64,000 bases of DNA, taken from assembly GCA_902562205.1 (NCBI GenBank), contig CACESO010000005.1:26251-90250 (forward strand). Direction: 5' to 3'. The notes beneath the pieces were generated by a model. The model searched no databases. It saw only the letters and a list, made by a program, of their open reading frames with translations, and was not told the origin of the DNA. The position numbers and the translations under genes were made by a program. How positions within the stretch are numbered: position 1 is the stretch's first letter; each line of letters opens with the position of its first letter. This document shows, in pieces, positions 35,170-44,286 of this stretch. The stretch comes from an uncultured Pelagibacteraceae bacterium. GTDB lineage: Bacteria > Pseudomonadota > Alphaproteobacteria > Pelagibacterales > Pelagibacteraceae.

Positions 35170-35922
35170 TTAATTAAATAAGCTTCCAAATCCAGTAACA
35201 GATTTGTTCTCATTTATTTTTTCTAGAGTTTCCCAAATTAGTGCCTGGTTACTTGATAACACAATCATATTTAATTTTTTTTCAAGTTTTTCAATAATGT
35301 TTAAAACTGGTAATGAAGTACAAGAAACAAATAATGCTTGAGCTTGATTATGATCAATTTCAGATAATATCTCAAACAATTTATTCTGGTCTACTTTTCC
35401 AATATCAACATCTGACTCAATATCAAAATATGTATTTGACACTATTTCAAAGTTATTTTCTTTAAAAAAATTTACAACATCATCATTTAAAGACTTAATA
35501 TATGGTGTGACTACAGATATTCTTTTAATATTCTTTTTCTTAAGGGCATTTAAAGCTGCCGTGCTTGGAGCCGTAACTAAGGCATTTGGTTTAGCTAAAT
35601 TAATTTTTTTTTTTATATTATCAAAACCAGAAACTATTGTTCCTGATGTGCATCCAAAAACAACACAATCCACTTTTTCTCCAGGTAATATGTTATCCGC
35701 AACTGAAGTAATGTTTTCTGACATTTTTTTTAAATTTTCAGCTGTTACAGGATTATAATTTTTAATCCTATTAACATATAAATCTACTGGTTTATCATTT
35801 AAGACTTTTGAGAAATCTTTTTCTATCATGTTGTCGGTCGATAAAACAATTAAACCCACTCTTGGGTTAGTCTCTTTTGCAAATTGAGCTTTAATCTTTT
35901 TTGAATTCATATTAATTGACAT
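35170..35922 (-). CDS. eutA: Asp/Glu racemase-superfamily protein, EutA-like
   Basis: A 250-residue protein of the maleate isomerase/EutA branch. PRVGLIVLSTDNMIEKDF, DCVVFGCTSGTIVSG (first catalytic Cys), TAPSTAALNAL, RISVVTPYIKSLN and LFVSCTSLPVLN (second Cys) are present, and the end SSNQALIWETL is typical. EutA is found in ectoine-utilisation clusters, where its exact reaction is not firmly known. Here it precedes the DoeA-like gene. First gene of the leftward transport/catabolism block, divergent from a DMT transporter. Confidence 0.75.
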   Translation of the reverse strand: MSINMNSKKIKAQFAKETNPRVGLIVLSTDNMIEKDFSKVLNDKPVDLYVNRIKNYNPVTAENLKKMSENITSVADNILPGEKVDCVVFGCTSGTIVSGFDNIKKKINLAKPNALVTAPSTAALNALKKKNIKRISVVTPYIKSLNDDVVNFFKENNFEIVSNTYFDIESDVDIGKVDQNKLFEILSEIDHNQAQALFVSCTSLPVLNIIEKLEKKLNMIVLSSNQALIWETLEKINENKSVTGFGSLFN

Positions 35923-35979
35923 AGGATAACTTAAAAAATATGAATGTCATTCTATTAATCAATTTAAAATTGGATTTTT

Positions 35980-36834
35980 TTGACCATTAAACATTACTTA
36001 TTAATTTTGTTAATCATGGCACTATTTGGAAGTGCCTTTGTTTTTGGAAAACTTGTCTTAAATACGAATGTACCCCCTTTGCTTTTTGGATCGTTAAGAA
36101 TGTTAGTAGTCGTAATTTGTTTATTACCCTTTTTTAACTTTAAGATCCCAAAAGAAAATTTGAAATCTTTGTTTATTTTTTCTTTTTCTATGGGTGTTGG
36201 AGTTACAGGTTTCACTTATCTATCTCTACAGGAGTCTAGTATAGTTTCGCCCGTTATTATTGGATCTCAGCTTGCGATTCCATTTGCAATTATTTTAAGT
36301 AATTTTCTCTTAAATGAAAAATTTAGTTTTCAAAAATGGTTTTTTGTAATTACATCTTTTTTGGGAATAATCTTTATTGGTTTTGATCCAGAGTTGATCA
36401 ACAATATTTTTGCACTTGTGCTCACAGCTTTAATGGCATTCTTTTACGCTATTGCGAACGTAGCTAGTAGAGATACAAATAAATTAAGCATTGTAACTAC
36501 GAATTTTTTCATGGCATCTATTGGGTTTATTGTATTAATACTTTTATCATTTTTCTTTGAGGGAAATACAATGTTTATTCTAAAGAATATTCAGCTAGAT
36601 ATTTGGTTTTTTATAATTTACTCTGGTTTGATTGTTTCAATAGGCGCCCATATGTCTTTGTTTTACTTATATAAGTTTTATCCAGTTGGAAAAGTTCTTC
36701 CCTTTTATGCTCTATTTCCTGTATTTGGATTGATCCAAACATTTATAATATTTAATGAAATCCCAAGTTTGATAATGACTTTAGGAGGAATAATTGTAAT
36801 TGGATCTGTGTTTTTAATTCAAAAGGTAAAATAA
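35980..36834 (+). CDS. EamA/DMT-superfamily transporter
   Basis: A 284-residue membrane protein with ten predicted helices in two EamA repeats: MALFGSAFVFGKLVLNTNVPP with FGSLRMLVV in the first, and YAIANVASRD with GGIIVIGSVF in the second. Such proteins export amino acids or small metabolites; the substrate is unknown. The start is a TTG codon at 35980; an internal ATG at 36016 would remove most of the first helix, so TTG is preferred. The gene is divergent from eutA-like by 57 bases. Confidence 0.85.
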   Translation: MTIKHYLLILLIMALFGSAFVFGKLVLNTNVPPLLFGSLRMLVVVICLLPFFNFKIPKENLKSLFIFSFSMGVGVTGFTYLSLQESSIVSPVIIGSQLAIPFAIILSNFLLNEKFSFQKWFFVITSFLGIIFIGFDPELINNIFALVLTALMAFFYAIANVASRDTNKLSIVTTNFFMASIGFIVLILLSFFFEGNTMFILKNIQLDIWFFIIYSGLIVSIGAHMSLFYLYKFYPVGKVLPFYALFPVFGLIQTFIIFNEIPSLIMTLGGIIVIGSVFLIQKVK

Positions 36835-36882
36835 CCTAATTGAAAAAGTATTAATCATGGCATATTTTTATTTTACCTAATC

Positions 36883-38073
36883 ATGAGAAAAAAAATTTTT
36901 AGTATTCTTTTTTTATTCTGTTTCATAGGAAATCAATTAGAAATCCAGGCGAATGAAATAACTATCGGTATAGCTCTTGGTTTCACTGGTCCAACAGAAT
37001 CTATTGTTCCAAGTATGGCGTCTTCAGCAGAGTTGGCAGTTTCAGAGGCGAATTCCTCAAAAATATTTTTAAATGGTAAGGAAAAAGTCGATTCAATTAA
37101 AATAGATACAAAATGTGACACGTCCAACATTAAATCAGTAAACAAAACAATTAATGAAAATGATATTGTTGGAATCATTGGTGCTGCCTGCCCTGGAATA
37201 TCTGAAGGAATTCTTTTGGGATCGGCTAACGAAAAAAACATTCCTATGATTTCTCCATCGGCAACCACTCCTTTATTGTCAATGTTAGATGAAAAAAACT
37301 TATTTTTTAGAACAACTGCTCCAAGTAGTAGAGATGGAGAGGTTTTAGCTAAAATTACAAAAGATAAAGGTATCAAACGAATTGCAGTTTCATTCCAAGA
37401 CTCAAATTATGGAAAAGAACTTGAGAGAAATTTTAAAAAAACACTTAATGATAGTAATGTAGAAATTACCGTAAGTGTGCCTATAAAGATAAATAAAACT
37501 GATCTTTCAAATGAAGTGTCAGTCTTAGCTGCCGCAGGAGGGGACGCTGTTGCAATTTTTACTGAAATTGAACAAGATGGGGAAAGATTAATTAAGTCAA
37601 TTCTTGACTCAGGTGCTTTTGAAAAATTTATTTTTTCAGATAGGATGATTAATGAAACTACTGAAAGAAAGTTTGGGGAATTAATTAATAATTCATTTGG
37701 GATAATTTCAGGTTCCAACTCAAAAAATATTAATTCATTTTATAAAATTGCCAAAAAAAATAACATTGATACTTCAGGACCATTTATCGGTGAGTCTTAT
37801 GATGCAGCGGCTATACTTATTCTTGCTTTGCAGGAAAAAAATTTTAAATCAGATAATAATTTATCTAAAAATATTATGTCAGTAAGTAACTCTCCAGGTA
37901 CCAAAATCTATCCAGGTGAGATTGCTAAAGGTTTAAAACTTCTAAAAAAAGGAAAAAAAATTGACTATGAGGGAGCTACAAATGTTGAATTCAACGTAAA
38001 TGGAGACGCTTTCGGAACATTTTTAGAAAAAGAGGTTAGCAAAGGTAAATTTAGAACAAGACAGCAAAGGTAG
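36883..38073 (+). CDS. branched-chain-amino-acid-type periplasmic binding protein (LivK-like)
   Basis: A 396-residue exported protein with signal peptide FSILFLFCFIGNQLEIQA. The mature part begins ITIGIALGFTGPTESIV and has two Rossmann-like lobes: IIGAACPGISEG, PMISPSATTPLLS, FRTTAPSSRDGEVLA, RIAVSFQDSNYGKEL and FIGESYDAAAILILAL. This is the type I fold of Liv/Urt/amide binding proteins. No permease or ATPase is adjacent, so it either works with a distant transporter or is a sensor subunit. The C-terminus ends in basic RTRQQR. Confidence 0.88.
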   Translation: MRKKIFSILFLFCFIGNQLEIQANEITIGIALGFTGPTESIVPSMASSAELAVSEANSSKIFLNGKEKVDSIKIDTKCDTSNIKSVNKTINENDIVGIIGAACPGISEGILLGSANEKNIPMISPSATTPLLSMLDEKNLFFRTTAPSSRDGEVLAKITKDKGIKRIAVSFQDSNYGKELERNFKKTLNDSNVEITVSVPIKINKTDLSNEVSVLAAAGGDAVAIFTEIEQDGERLIKSILDSGAFEKFIFSDRMINETTERKFGELINNSFGIISGSNSKNINSFYKIAKKNNIDTSGPFIGESYDAAAILILALQEKNFKSDNNLSKNIMSVSNSPGTKIYPGEIAKGLKLLKKGKKIDYEGATNVEFNVNGDAFGTFLEKEVSKGKFRTRQQR

Positions 38074-38080
38074 TTCTTAG

Positions 38081-38857
38081 TTAATAACTGTTTTTTTTAG
38101 AGGGAAACTTTTTTTGTTTTACTGAGTTTTTATATTTTATAACTGCACTTTTAATGTTTTTCTTAACATTACCAAATTTTTTTACAAACCTAAAGTTGGT
38201 CTCATTTAAACCAATCAAATCATCCGTTACAAGAACTTGACCATCACAATTAACTGAAGCTCCAATTCCAATTGTTGGTATATTAATTGAGTTTGTTATT
38301 TGTTTTGAGATGTCACTATAAATACATTCTAAAACAATTCCAAAAGCTCCGCTTTGTTCTAGATCTTGAGCATCCTTCAAAAGTTTTCTTTTTTCAGCTT
38401 CATTTTTACCTTTAGATCTAAATTTGCCTTTAGTTGTTTGTGGTGTTACGCCAATATGACCTAGTACAGGTATTCTATTTTTAACCAAATGTTTTACAAT
38501 TTCTTTCACACTTGTTCCCCCCTCAACTTTAACAGCATCACATTTTGTCTCTTTAATTGATCTCTTAGAATTTTTAAGTGCTTCAGATTTATTTCTGTAG
38601 GTATTATAAGGAAGGTCAATTACTAAAAGGCTTTTTTTAACCCCCATTCTGGCACTCTTGGTATGTTCGATCATCATATTCAGACTTACTTTCCTTGTTG
38701 TATCGTAATTATATAATACAGATCCAAGAGAGTCTCCGACTAGAACTATATCAGCATGATCATCAACAATTTCAGCAATATTTTTGGAATATGCTGTAAG
38801 GCAAACAATCTTTGATTTGTTTTTTTTCTTTAAAATTTTTTTTATTTTGTTGTTCAT
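38081..38857 (-). CDS. panB: 3-methyl-2-oxobutanoate hydroxymethyltransferase
   Basis: A 258-residue PanB. VGDSLGSVLYNYDTT with the metal-binding Asp, SLNMMIEHTKSAR, VKVEGGTSV, VLGHIGVTPQTTK and IPTIGIGASVNCDGQVLVTDD are canonical. It makes ketopantoate from 2-oxoisovalerate and 5,10-methylene-THF, the first step to pantothenate and CoA, using folate C1 units. Shares one base with the guaA stop, so it is the last gene of the psd-to-panB array. Confidence 0.95.
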   Translation of the reverse strand: MNNKIKKILKKKNKSKIVCLTAYSKNIAEIVDDHADIVLVGDSLGSVLYNYDTTRKVSLNMMIEHTKSARMGVKKSLLVIDLPYNTYRNKSEALKNSKRSIKETKCDAVKVEGGTSVKEIVKHLVKNRIPVLGHIGVTPQTTKGKFRSKGKNEAEKRKLLKDAQDLEQSGAFGIVLECIYSDISKQITNSINIPTIGIGASVNCDGQVLVTDDLIGLNETNFRFVKKFGNVKKNIKSAVIKYKNSVKQKKFPSKKNSY

Positions 38858-40416
38858 TACTCTAATTCAATAGTGCTTGGTGGTTTTGAAGTAACATCAT
38901 AAACTACTCTGTTTATTCCTCTAATATTATTAATAATTTTATTAGACACATTTTGTATGAAATTTTTAGGAAAATCAAAAAAATCTGCTGTCATACCATC
39001 TTGAGAAGTTATTGCTCTTAACAAGCAAATATACTCATAAGTTCTATTGTCACCCATAACACCAACTGTTTTTACTGGCAACAAGGCAGCATATGCCTGC
39101 CAAATTTTGTCGTATAATTTTTCTTTTTTAAGTTCAGAAATAAAAATATTATCTGCCTGTTTTAATATTTCTATTTTATCTTTTGAAACTTTACCTGGCA
39201 TTCTTATTGCCAATCCTGGCCCTGGAAATGGGTGACGACTAATTATGTCCTTAGATAAATTTAATTTTATTCCAAGTTTTCTTACTTCATCCTTAAAAAG
39301 CAACCTTAATGGCTCGCACAATTCCAATTTCATTTTTTTTGGTAACCCACCAACATTATGATGTGATTTAATTTTAGATGTTTGACTTCCAGTCACTGAC
39401 TTACTTTCAATTAAATCTGGGTATAAGGTCCCTTGGGCTAAAAATTTCACATTTTTAAGTTTTTTTGCATAGCGTTCAAAAATTTTGATAAATAGATTTC
39501 CAATTATCTTTCTTTTCTTCTCAGGGTCCGTAATATTGATTAATTTCTTTAAAAATTCATCTGCTGCATTTACGTATATCAAATTCATTTTTAATTTTTT
39601 TTTAAAAGTATTTACTACTTGTTTTTCCTCATTAAGTCTTAACAATCCTGTATTAACAAATATACAGTGTAGTTGTTTACCAACCGCTTTATTTAACAAT
39701 TGTGCTACAACGCTGCTATCTACACCCCCAGAGAGTGCGCATATTATTTTTTTATTACCAATTTGATTTTGGACATTTTTTATTAACGTTTTTTTTTGAT
39801 GATCTGTCGACCAATTTTTTTTCGATTTACATATACCAAACACAAAATTTTTGAGTAATAAAATTCCTTTTTCTGTATGAGTTACTTCAGGATGGAATTG
39901 AACACCATATCTCTTTATTAAATCATTTTCAATTATTGTAAATTTTGAACCTTTTGTTGATGCTGCTGCTTTAAAACCTTTTGGTAGTCTAGTTACGTGA
40001 TCCGCATGACTCATCCATACATTCCTTTGTTTGCGGTTATCAAAAAAGTTTTTGGTTAACTTAGAGTTTAGTTTTTTTTTTATAGTTGCTAAACCAAACT
40101 CCCTATTTTTTGCTGTGATAACTTTACCACCGTAATGTCTTGAGATTAATTGATGACCGAAGCAAAGACCTAAAATAGGAACTTTCAAGTCTAAAATCTT
40201 TTTGTTAAAATTTATTTTTTTATCTTCATAAACATTTAAAGGACCACCTGATAAAATAATTCCAAACAATTCCTCCACATTAACTTTTTTAACTTGTTTA
40301 TGATTTGATATTTCAGAAAATACACCAAGCTCCCTAACACGTCTTGCAATTAATTGAGTATATTGAGAACCAAAATCAATTATAAGAATTTTCTTAGCTC
40401 TACTGTTTTTTTTCAT
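38857..40416 (-). CDS. guaA: GMP synthase (glutamine-hydrolysing)
   Basis: The ORF track begins at 40449; I prefer ATG 40416 (519 residues, [18 protein letters not shown]), which keeps the normal start and shortens the overlap with the TPR gene to 17 bases. Amidotransferase: [13 protein letters not shown] (Cys) and [13 protein letters not shown] (His/Glu). ATP-PPase: [17 protein letters not shown]-terminal dimer domain: [11 protein letters not shown] and [11 protein letters not shown]. It converts XMP to GMP and follows guaB in the same array. Confidence 0.96.
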   Translation of the reverse strand: MKKNSRAKKILIIDFGSQYTQLIARRVRELGVFSEISNHKQVKKVNVEELFGIILSGGPLNVYEDKKINFNKKILDLKVPILGLCFGHQLISRHYGGKVITAKNREFGLATIKKKLNSKLTKNFFDNRKQRNVWMSHADHVTRLPKGFKAAASTKGSKFTIIENDLIKRYGVQFHPEVTHTEKGILLLKNFVFGICKSKKNWSTDHQKKTLIKNVQNQIGNKKIICALSGGVDSSVVAQLLNKAVGKQLHCIFVNTGLLRLNEEKQVVNTFKKKLKMNLIYVNAADEFLKKLINITDPEKKRKIIGNLFIKIFERYAKKLKNVKFLAQGTLYPDLIESKSVTGSQTSKIKSHHNVGGLPKKMKLELCEPLRLLFKDEVRKLGIKLNLSKDIISRHPFPGPGLAIRMPGKVSKDKIEILKQADNIFISELKKEKLYDKIWQAYAALLPVKTVGVMGDNRTYEYICLLRAITSQDGMTADFFDFPKNFIQNVSNKIINNIRGINRVVYDVTSKPPSTIELE

Positions 40417-40840
40417 TTTTTGCTTCAAGATTTTGGAGTGATTTTTCAATTTCTTTTTTTTTGGAGCAAAAATTTTTACAAACTATATTTAGTTTTGCTA
40501 ACAATTCATTTGCTTTAGAAAAATTTGATTTATCAAGATTAATTTGTATTAGCATATAAATTGCTTCTTCATTATTTGGTTCTAGTAGAAGAGTAGTGTT
40601 TAGATTTTTTTCTTCTTCTTTCTGGTTTTTTTCAGAGTTAAAAATCTTAGCTAAATATAAGTAAGATTTGGCATCTGTTGGGTTAAATACAATATTTCTA
40701 TGAAACAAAAATTTAGAATCATCAAATTTTTTATCATTGAATTTATCTACTGCTTGATCATAAAAACTTTCTGAACTATAAGCAGTCGTTTTAAAAAACA
40801 TTAAAATTAAAAACAAAAAGAGTTTTTTTAAATTTTTCAT
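40400..40840 (-). CDS. exported TPR-repeat protein
   Basis: A 146-residue protein with a signal peptide ([19 protein letters not shown]) and about three tetratricopeptide-like helical pairs, e.g. [36 protein letters not shown]. Two Cys occur near the end ([10 protein letters not shown]), possibly a disulfide. It should be periplasmic or envelope-anchored; partner unknown. It is inserted between guaB (4-base overlap) and guaA (17-base overlap), an odd place for an exported scaffold protein in a nucleotide operon. Confidence 0.7.
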   Translation of the reverse strand: MKNLKKLFLFLILMFFKTTAYSSESFYDQAVDKFNDKKFDDSKFLFHRNIVFNPTDAKSYLYLAKIFNSEKNQKEEEKNLNTTLLLEPNNEEAIYMLIQINLDKSNFSKANELLAKLNIVCKNFCSKKKEIEKSLQNLEAKNEKKQ

Positions 40841-41913
40841 AAATATTGACTATTTTTTTTTACCTCATCTATACTATGAACCATGCTCTCATAAAATCCA
40901 GCTTTTGTAATTTTAACAAATTTTGGTTTATTTCTAAGATTAATAACATTTTTTGAGCCTAAATAACCCATTGATGATTTTAATCCTCCAATAAGTTTAA
41001 AAATTATCTTAGATACTTCACCTTTATATTTAATTAGTCCTTCTACTCCTTCTGGAACATATTTTGAGCTGTCCTTTTGTTTTTTTTGGAAATATCTGTC
41101 AGCAGACCCTTTGTTCATTGCTCCAACTGATCCCATTCCCCTAAAAACTTTAAATAATTTTCCATTTTTTTTTATAATTTTTCCAGGTGACTCATTAGTT
41201 CCAGCGATCATTGATCCTACCATTACAGCATCTGCGCCTGCTGCAAGTGCTTTTGCAATATCGCCTGAAAATTTTACTCCACCATCAGAAATCATTTTAA
41301 CATTTTTGCTTAAACCTTTTTTTGCATCTAGTAATGCACTTAACTGGGGAACACCGATACCAGCAACAAGCCTAGTTGTGCAAATCGATCCGGGTCCAAT
41401 TCCTACTTTTACTATATCTACTCCAAGTTTACATAAAAATTTTGCAGCCTCAGCTGTTGCAATGTTGCCTGCACACAGGGTTGTTTTGCTTGATTTTTTT
41501 TTTTTTATAAATTTAATTATATTTGCTACTCTTTTAGTGTGGCCATGTGCTGTATCAACAACAATCAAATCTACTTTGCTCTTAATAATTTTCTCTGCTC
41601 GAGATATTTCGGTATCATTAGTCCCCACTGCTGCCCCAACTGCTAAACCTTTTTTTTGAACTTTTTTTATTTCTAATATCTGATCATTGATGGAGAGATT
41701 TCTGTGAATAACTCCAATACCCCCTGCCTTAGCAATTTCAATTGCCATTTTAGACTCTGTAACTGTATCCATGGCAGACGAAAGTAATGGTATTTTAAGC
41801 TTCAAATTTTTTGATAGTTTAACAGACGTATTTACTTCGGAAGGAAGCACAGAAGAAAACTTTGGCGCTAAAGTGACATCATCAAAGGTAAGTGCTTCTT
41901 TTATAGGATCCAT
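40837..41913 (-). CDS. guaB: IMP dehydrogenase lacking CBS domains
   Basis: A 358-residue IMPDH, about 130 residues shorter than usual. The catalytic barrel is intact: LTFDDVTLAP, PLLSSAMDTVTE, GGIGVIHRNLSI, CAGNIATAEAA, VGIGPGSICTTR (catalytic Cys), MISDGGVKFSGDIAKALAAGADAVMVGS and the flap FRGMGSVGAM. The barrel runs directly from QILEIKKVQK into GLAVGAAVGT near residue 88, exactly where the tandem CBS (Bateman) module is normally inserted. It oxidises IMP to XMP with NAD+, feeding GuaA. Loss of CBS should remove purine-nucleotide allostery. Confidence 0.93.
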   Translation of the reverse strand: MDPIKEALTFDDVTLAPKFSSVLPSEVNTSVKLSKNLKLKIPLLSSAMDTVTESKMAIEIAKAGGIGVIHRNLSINDQILEIKKVQKKGLAVGAAVGTNDTEISRAEKIIKSKVDLIVVDTAHGHTKRVANIIKFIKKKKSSKTTLCAGNIATAEAAKFLCKLGVDIVKVGIGPGSICTTRLVAGIGVPQLSALLDAKKGLSKNVKMISDGGVKFSGDIAKALAAGADAVMVGSMIAGTNESPGKIIKKNGKLFKVFRGMGSVGAMNKGSADRYFQKKQKDSSKYVPEGVEGLIKYKGEVSKIIFKLIGGLKSSMGYLGSKNVINLRNKPKFVKITKAGFYESMVHSIDEVKKNSQYL

Positions 41914-41950
41914 AATAGTTTATATACGATTCCTGAAAATTTTAAAGTGA

Positions 41951-42562
41951 CTATCTTAAACTTTTACAGATGATGAAGCTTTCTTTTGAGTCTTTTCTGC
42001 TTGAGGGTGGTTTAAAAATTTTGCTTTCTTTAAAGTTTTTTTTTGCATTTTCAACAATTTCATTAAACGTTGAGCCCATAAAAATTTTTGATAAAAAAAT
42101 TCCTTTTGGTCGCAGCATACCAACAGCAAAGAGCATTGCCGTTAAAGAAAGTTCACCCGTTTGAATTGAATCTAAATTTTTATTTCCAGTTGTATTAACC
42201 GCCATATCAGAGACTACAAGATCAATTTTTTTTGGAAAATAATCTGTAATTATTTTTTGGTTTTTATTATCCAAAAAATCACCGACAACATGATAAACGT
42301 CTTTTATTTTCTCAACTTCTTTAAGATCAATAGACATTATTTTTGAGCCCTTCGATTTTTCAGATAAATATTGTGTCCAGCTTCCAGGTGCAGAACCTAT
42401 ATCTAAAATACTTAAATGATTTTTAATAATTTTAAATTTTTCGTCTAACTCTTTAAGTTTATATACTGCTCTTGACCTGTAACCTTCCAACTTTGATTGA
42501 CGAACATATTTATCCCTTCTTTGTCTGATAACCCAACTTTTAGATATCTTATTTTTTTTCAA
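41951..42562 (-). CDS. rlmE: 23S rRNA 2'-O-ribose methyltransferase RlmE (FtsJ)
   Basis: A 203-residue FtsJ-type enzyme. RSRAVYKLKELDEKFKII supplies the catalytic Lys (K of the K-D-K-E tetrad), LDIGSAPGSWTQYL the SAM motif, VVGDFLD the motif-II region, and VVSDMAVNTTG the catalytic Asp with KGIFLSKIF the second Lys. It methylates U2552 of 23S rRNA (E. coli number), a late step in 50S maturation. Overlaps the glycosyltransferase gene by four bases and lies 37 bases before guaB. Confidence 0.93.
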   Translation of the reverse strand: MKKNKISKSWVIRQRRDKYVRQSKLEGYRSRAVYKLKELDEKFKIIKNHLSILDIGSAPGSWTQYLSEKSKGSKIMSIDLKEVEKIKDVYHVVGDFLDNKNQKIITDYFPKKIDLVVSDMAVNTTGNKNLDSIQTGELSLTAMLFAVGMLRPKGIFLSKIFMGSTFNEIVENAKKNFKESKIFKPPSSRKDSKESFIICKSLR

Positions 42563-43473
42563 CTATTGATAAACCTTAAACTTTTAAGTTCTTTTTGATC
42601 TTGAAGATTATAAATATCTATTTTTATGTTTTTATCCAATCTCATATCTACATTATTTTTCCAAATTCCGGCAGCTAAATGCATGATACCGATTTTATTA
42701 TTCGGTAAGTAAGGCTCTACAAATGTTTTTTGAATATTATCGTATTTTGGAAGTAAATTGCTTGCAATCCAGTTACAATTTAAAGGTAAAAATTCTGTAT
42801 CTACTTCATCTACGTAAACACTTAGATTTATTGCTAACCCTTCTGAGCCAAAAATTTTTCCACTTTTCAAAGTTTGTCTTAGATTTTTTTGCCATACCTC
42901 CCAACATGGTGAATTTTTTTGAAGTGAAAATACACCTATATTAATGTGGGGTGCGAATGCAAGTTTTCTTGATTTTGAAATATCAATATTCGATGAAAGA
43001 GCATGTTTAAAATTTTGGCTTTTAACAATTGCTAATTTTCCAAATAACCATTTTACTTTTGACATTATTTTATAGCCTGGGCCCATTGTTTGAGTTATTC
43101 CTAGTTTTCCTTTTTCACATGCTTTGAAATATAAATCTACACACTTCCAATCGTTGACCCATGCATCGCAATCTATCCAAAGATACTTTTCATATTTTGG
43201 AAAATATTTTGGTAGAAATGCACGAGACACTTGACTTTTGAGCCATTCTTTTCCCATTACTTTTAAATTTGAAACTTCAATATCCCACTCTGCTTTTGTA
43301 ACTTCATCAACCTTGTTTTTTAATTTTTCTCTTTGATTGTCATTTAAACCTGCATCAAGTATGCAAATTGCTATATCTGTGCTCTCAGGGTTTTTTTTTA
43401 TTGAGTCAATTAATTCATTTAATAAATCAAAATATTTTTCATCTGCTAATGAAACTATAGCGTTTGTTTTCAT
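42559..43473 (-). CDS. glycosyltransferase-like protein (GT-A fold, GT8-type)
   Basis: A 304-residue soluble protein starting NAIVSLADEKYFDLLNELI and carrying a DxD motif in KYLWIDCDAWVND, preceded by YFPKYEKYLW. Later HINIGVFSLQK and FGSEGLAINL match the acceptor part of GT8-like enzymes, and IMHLAAGIWK may bind the donor phosphate. It would transfer a sugar from a nucleotide-sugar to an unknown acceptor. It begins immediately after pssA, so it belongs to the phospholipid/rRNA/nucleotide array and might modify a lipid, which is a guess. Confidence 0.65.
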   Translation of the reverse strand: MKTNAIVSLADEKYFDLLNELIDSIKKNPESTDIAICILDAGLNDNQREKLKNKVDEVTKAEWDIEVSNLKVMGKEWLKSQVSRAFLPKYFPKYEKYLWIDCDAWVNDWKCVDLYFKACEKGKLGITQTMGPGYKIMSKVKWLFGKLAIVKSQNFKHALSSNIDISKSRKLAFAPHINIGVFSLQKNSPCWEVWQKNLRQTLKSGKIFGSEGLAINLSVYVDEVDTEFLPLNCNWIASNLLPKYDNIQKTFVEPYLPNNKIGIMHLAAGIWKNNVDMRLDKNIKIDIYNLQDQKELKSLRFINS

Positions 43474-44286
43474 TTAAAGGACATCTTCTTGGTCTTCAAC
43501 ATCTTGGCTAACATGACTAAATTTTTTGGACAAGCTGCGAAAATGGAAAAAGCTAATTGGTATAAGAAGTAAATATATTAACGTTGATATTACTATAACG
43601 TTATAAGTATAGATTAATAACAATCCAAAAAATAAAATTAACGTAAATAATAAAAAGATTGTTAATCTTCTAGGGACCACAATCTTTTTAAAAGAATAAG
43701 TTGGTATTTTGCTGATTAATAATATTGAAGTTAAAATAAAAAAACCAGGGACTAGATATTTGTTTTCAATTGAAAAAAGTTGAAATTCACTAAAACTATA
43801 AATTAATGGAAATAAAACTAAAATACCTCCAGCCGGCGAAGGGACGCCTTCAAAAAAATTGTCTTTCCATTTTGCATTCGTATTAGAGGTAATATTAAAT
43901 CTCGCCAATCTTAAAGCGACACAAATTACATAAATCAAACAAACTAACCACCCTACTCTTCCAAGATTATTTAAGGACCAAAAATACATTATAAAAGCCG
44001 GAGCAACTCCAAAGCTTATAACATCTGTTAATGAGTCTAGTTCTTTACCAACTTCTGAAGTTCCTTTGATAAGTCGTGCAATTCTTCCATCAAGACCATC
44101 TATAATCCCTGCAACTACTATTGCTAAAACCGCAGAACCAAACCTACCATCAAAAGCAAATTTAATAGATGTTAAACCTATACATACGCCTACTAGTGTA
44201 AACATATTAGGTAAAATTGATCTTGTTTTTTTGTTCGCAACTAATTTGAAATTTTTATTTTGTTGTTCCATTTTATTTTTTTGCAA
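43474..44286 (-). CDS. pssA: CDP-diacylglycerol-serine O-phosphatidyltransferase
   Basis: A 270-residue inner-membrane enzyme of the CDP-alcohol phosphatidyltransferase family. The signature DGLDGRIARLIKGTSEVGKELDSLTD fits D(x)2DG(x)2AR(x)8G(x)3D(x)3D. Around six helices follow, including GGILVLFPLIYSF. It makes phosphatidylserine from CDP-DAG and serine, which Psd, encoded just upstream, decarboxylates to phosphatidylethanolamine. Two starts are possible: ATG 44286 (14-base overlap with psd) or ATG 44271 (one-base gap). Confidence 0.92.
   Translation of the reverse strand: MQKNKMEQQNKNFKLVANKKTRSILPNMFTLVGVCIGLTSIKFAFDGRFGSAVLAIVVAGIIDGLDGRIARLIKGTSEVGKELDSLTDVISFGVAPAFIMYFWSLNNLGRVGWLVCLIYVICVALRLARFNITSNTNAKWKDNFFEGVPSPAGGILVLFPLIYSFSEFQLFSIENKYLVPGFFILTSILLISKIPTYSFKKIVVPRRLTIFLLFTLILFFGLLLIYTYNVIVISTLIYLLLIPISFFHFRSLSKKFSHVSQDVEDQEDVL

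Noticed and set aside
36933-37718. Two reverse-strand ORFs within the LivK-like gene
   Set aside because: Shadows of a clear periplasmic binding protein with a signal peptide.
41111-41659. 182-residue plus-strand ORF inside guaB
   Set aside because: Low-complexity Pro/Ala/Ser shadow of the IMPDH barrel on the other strand.
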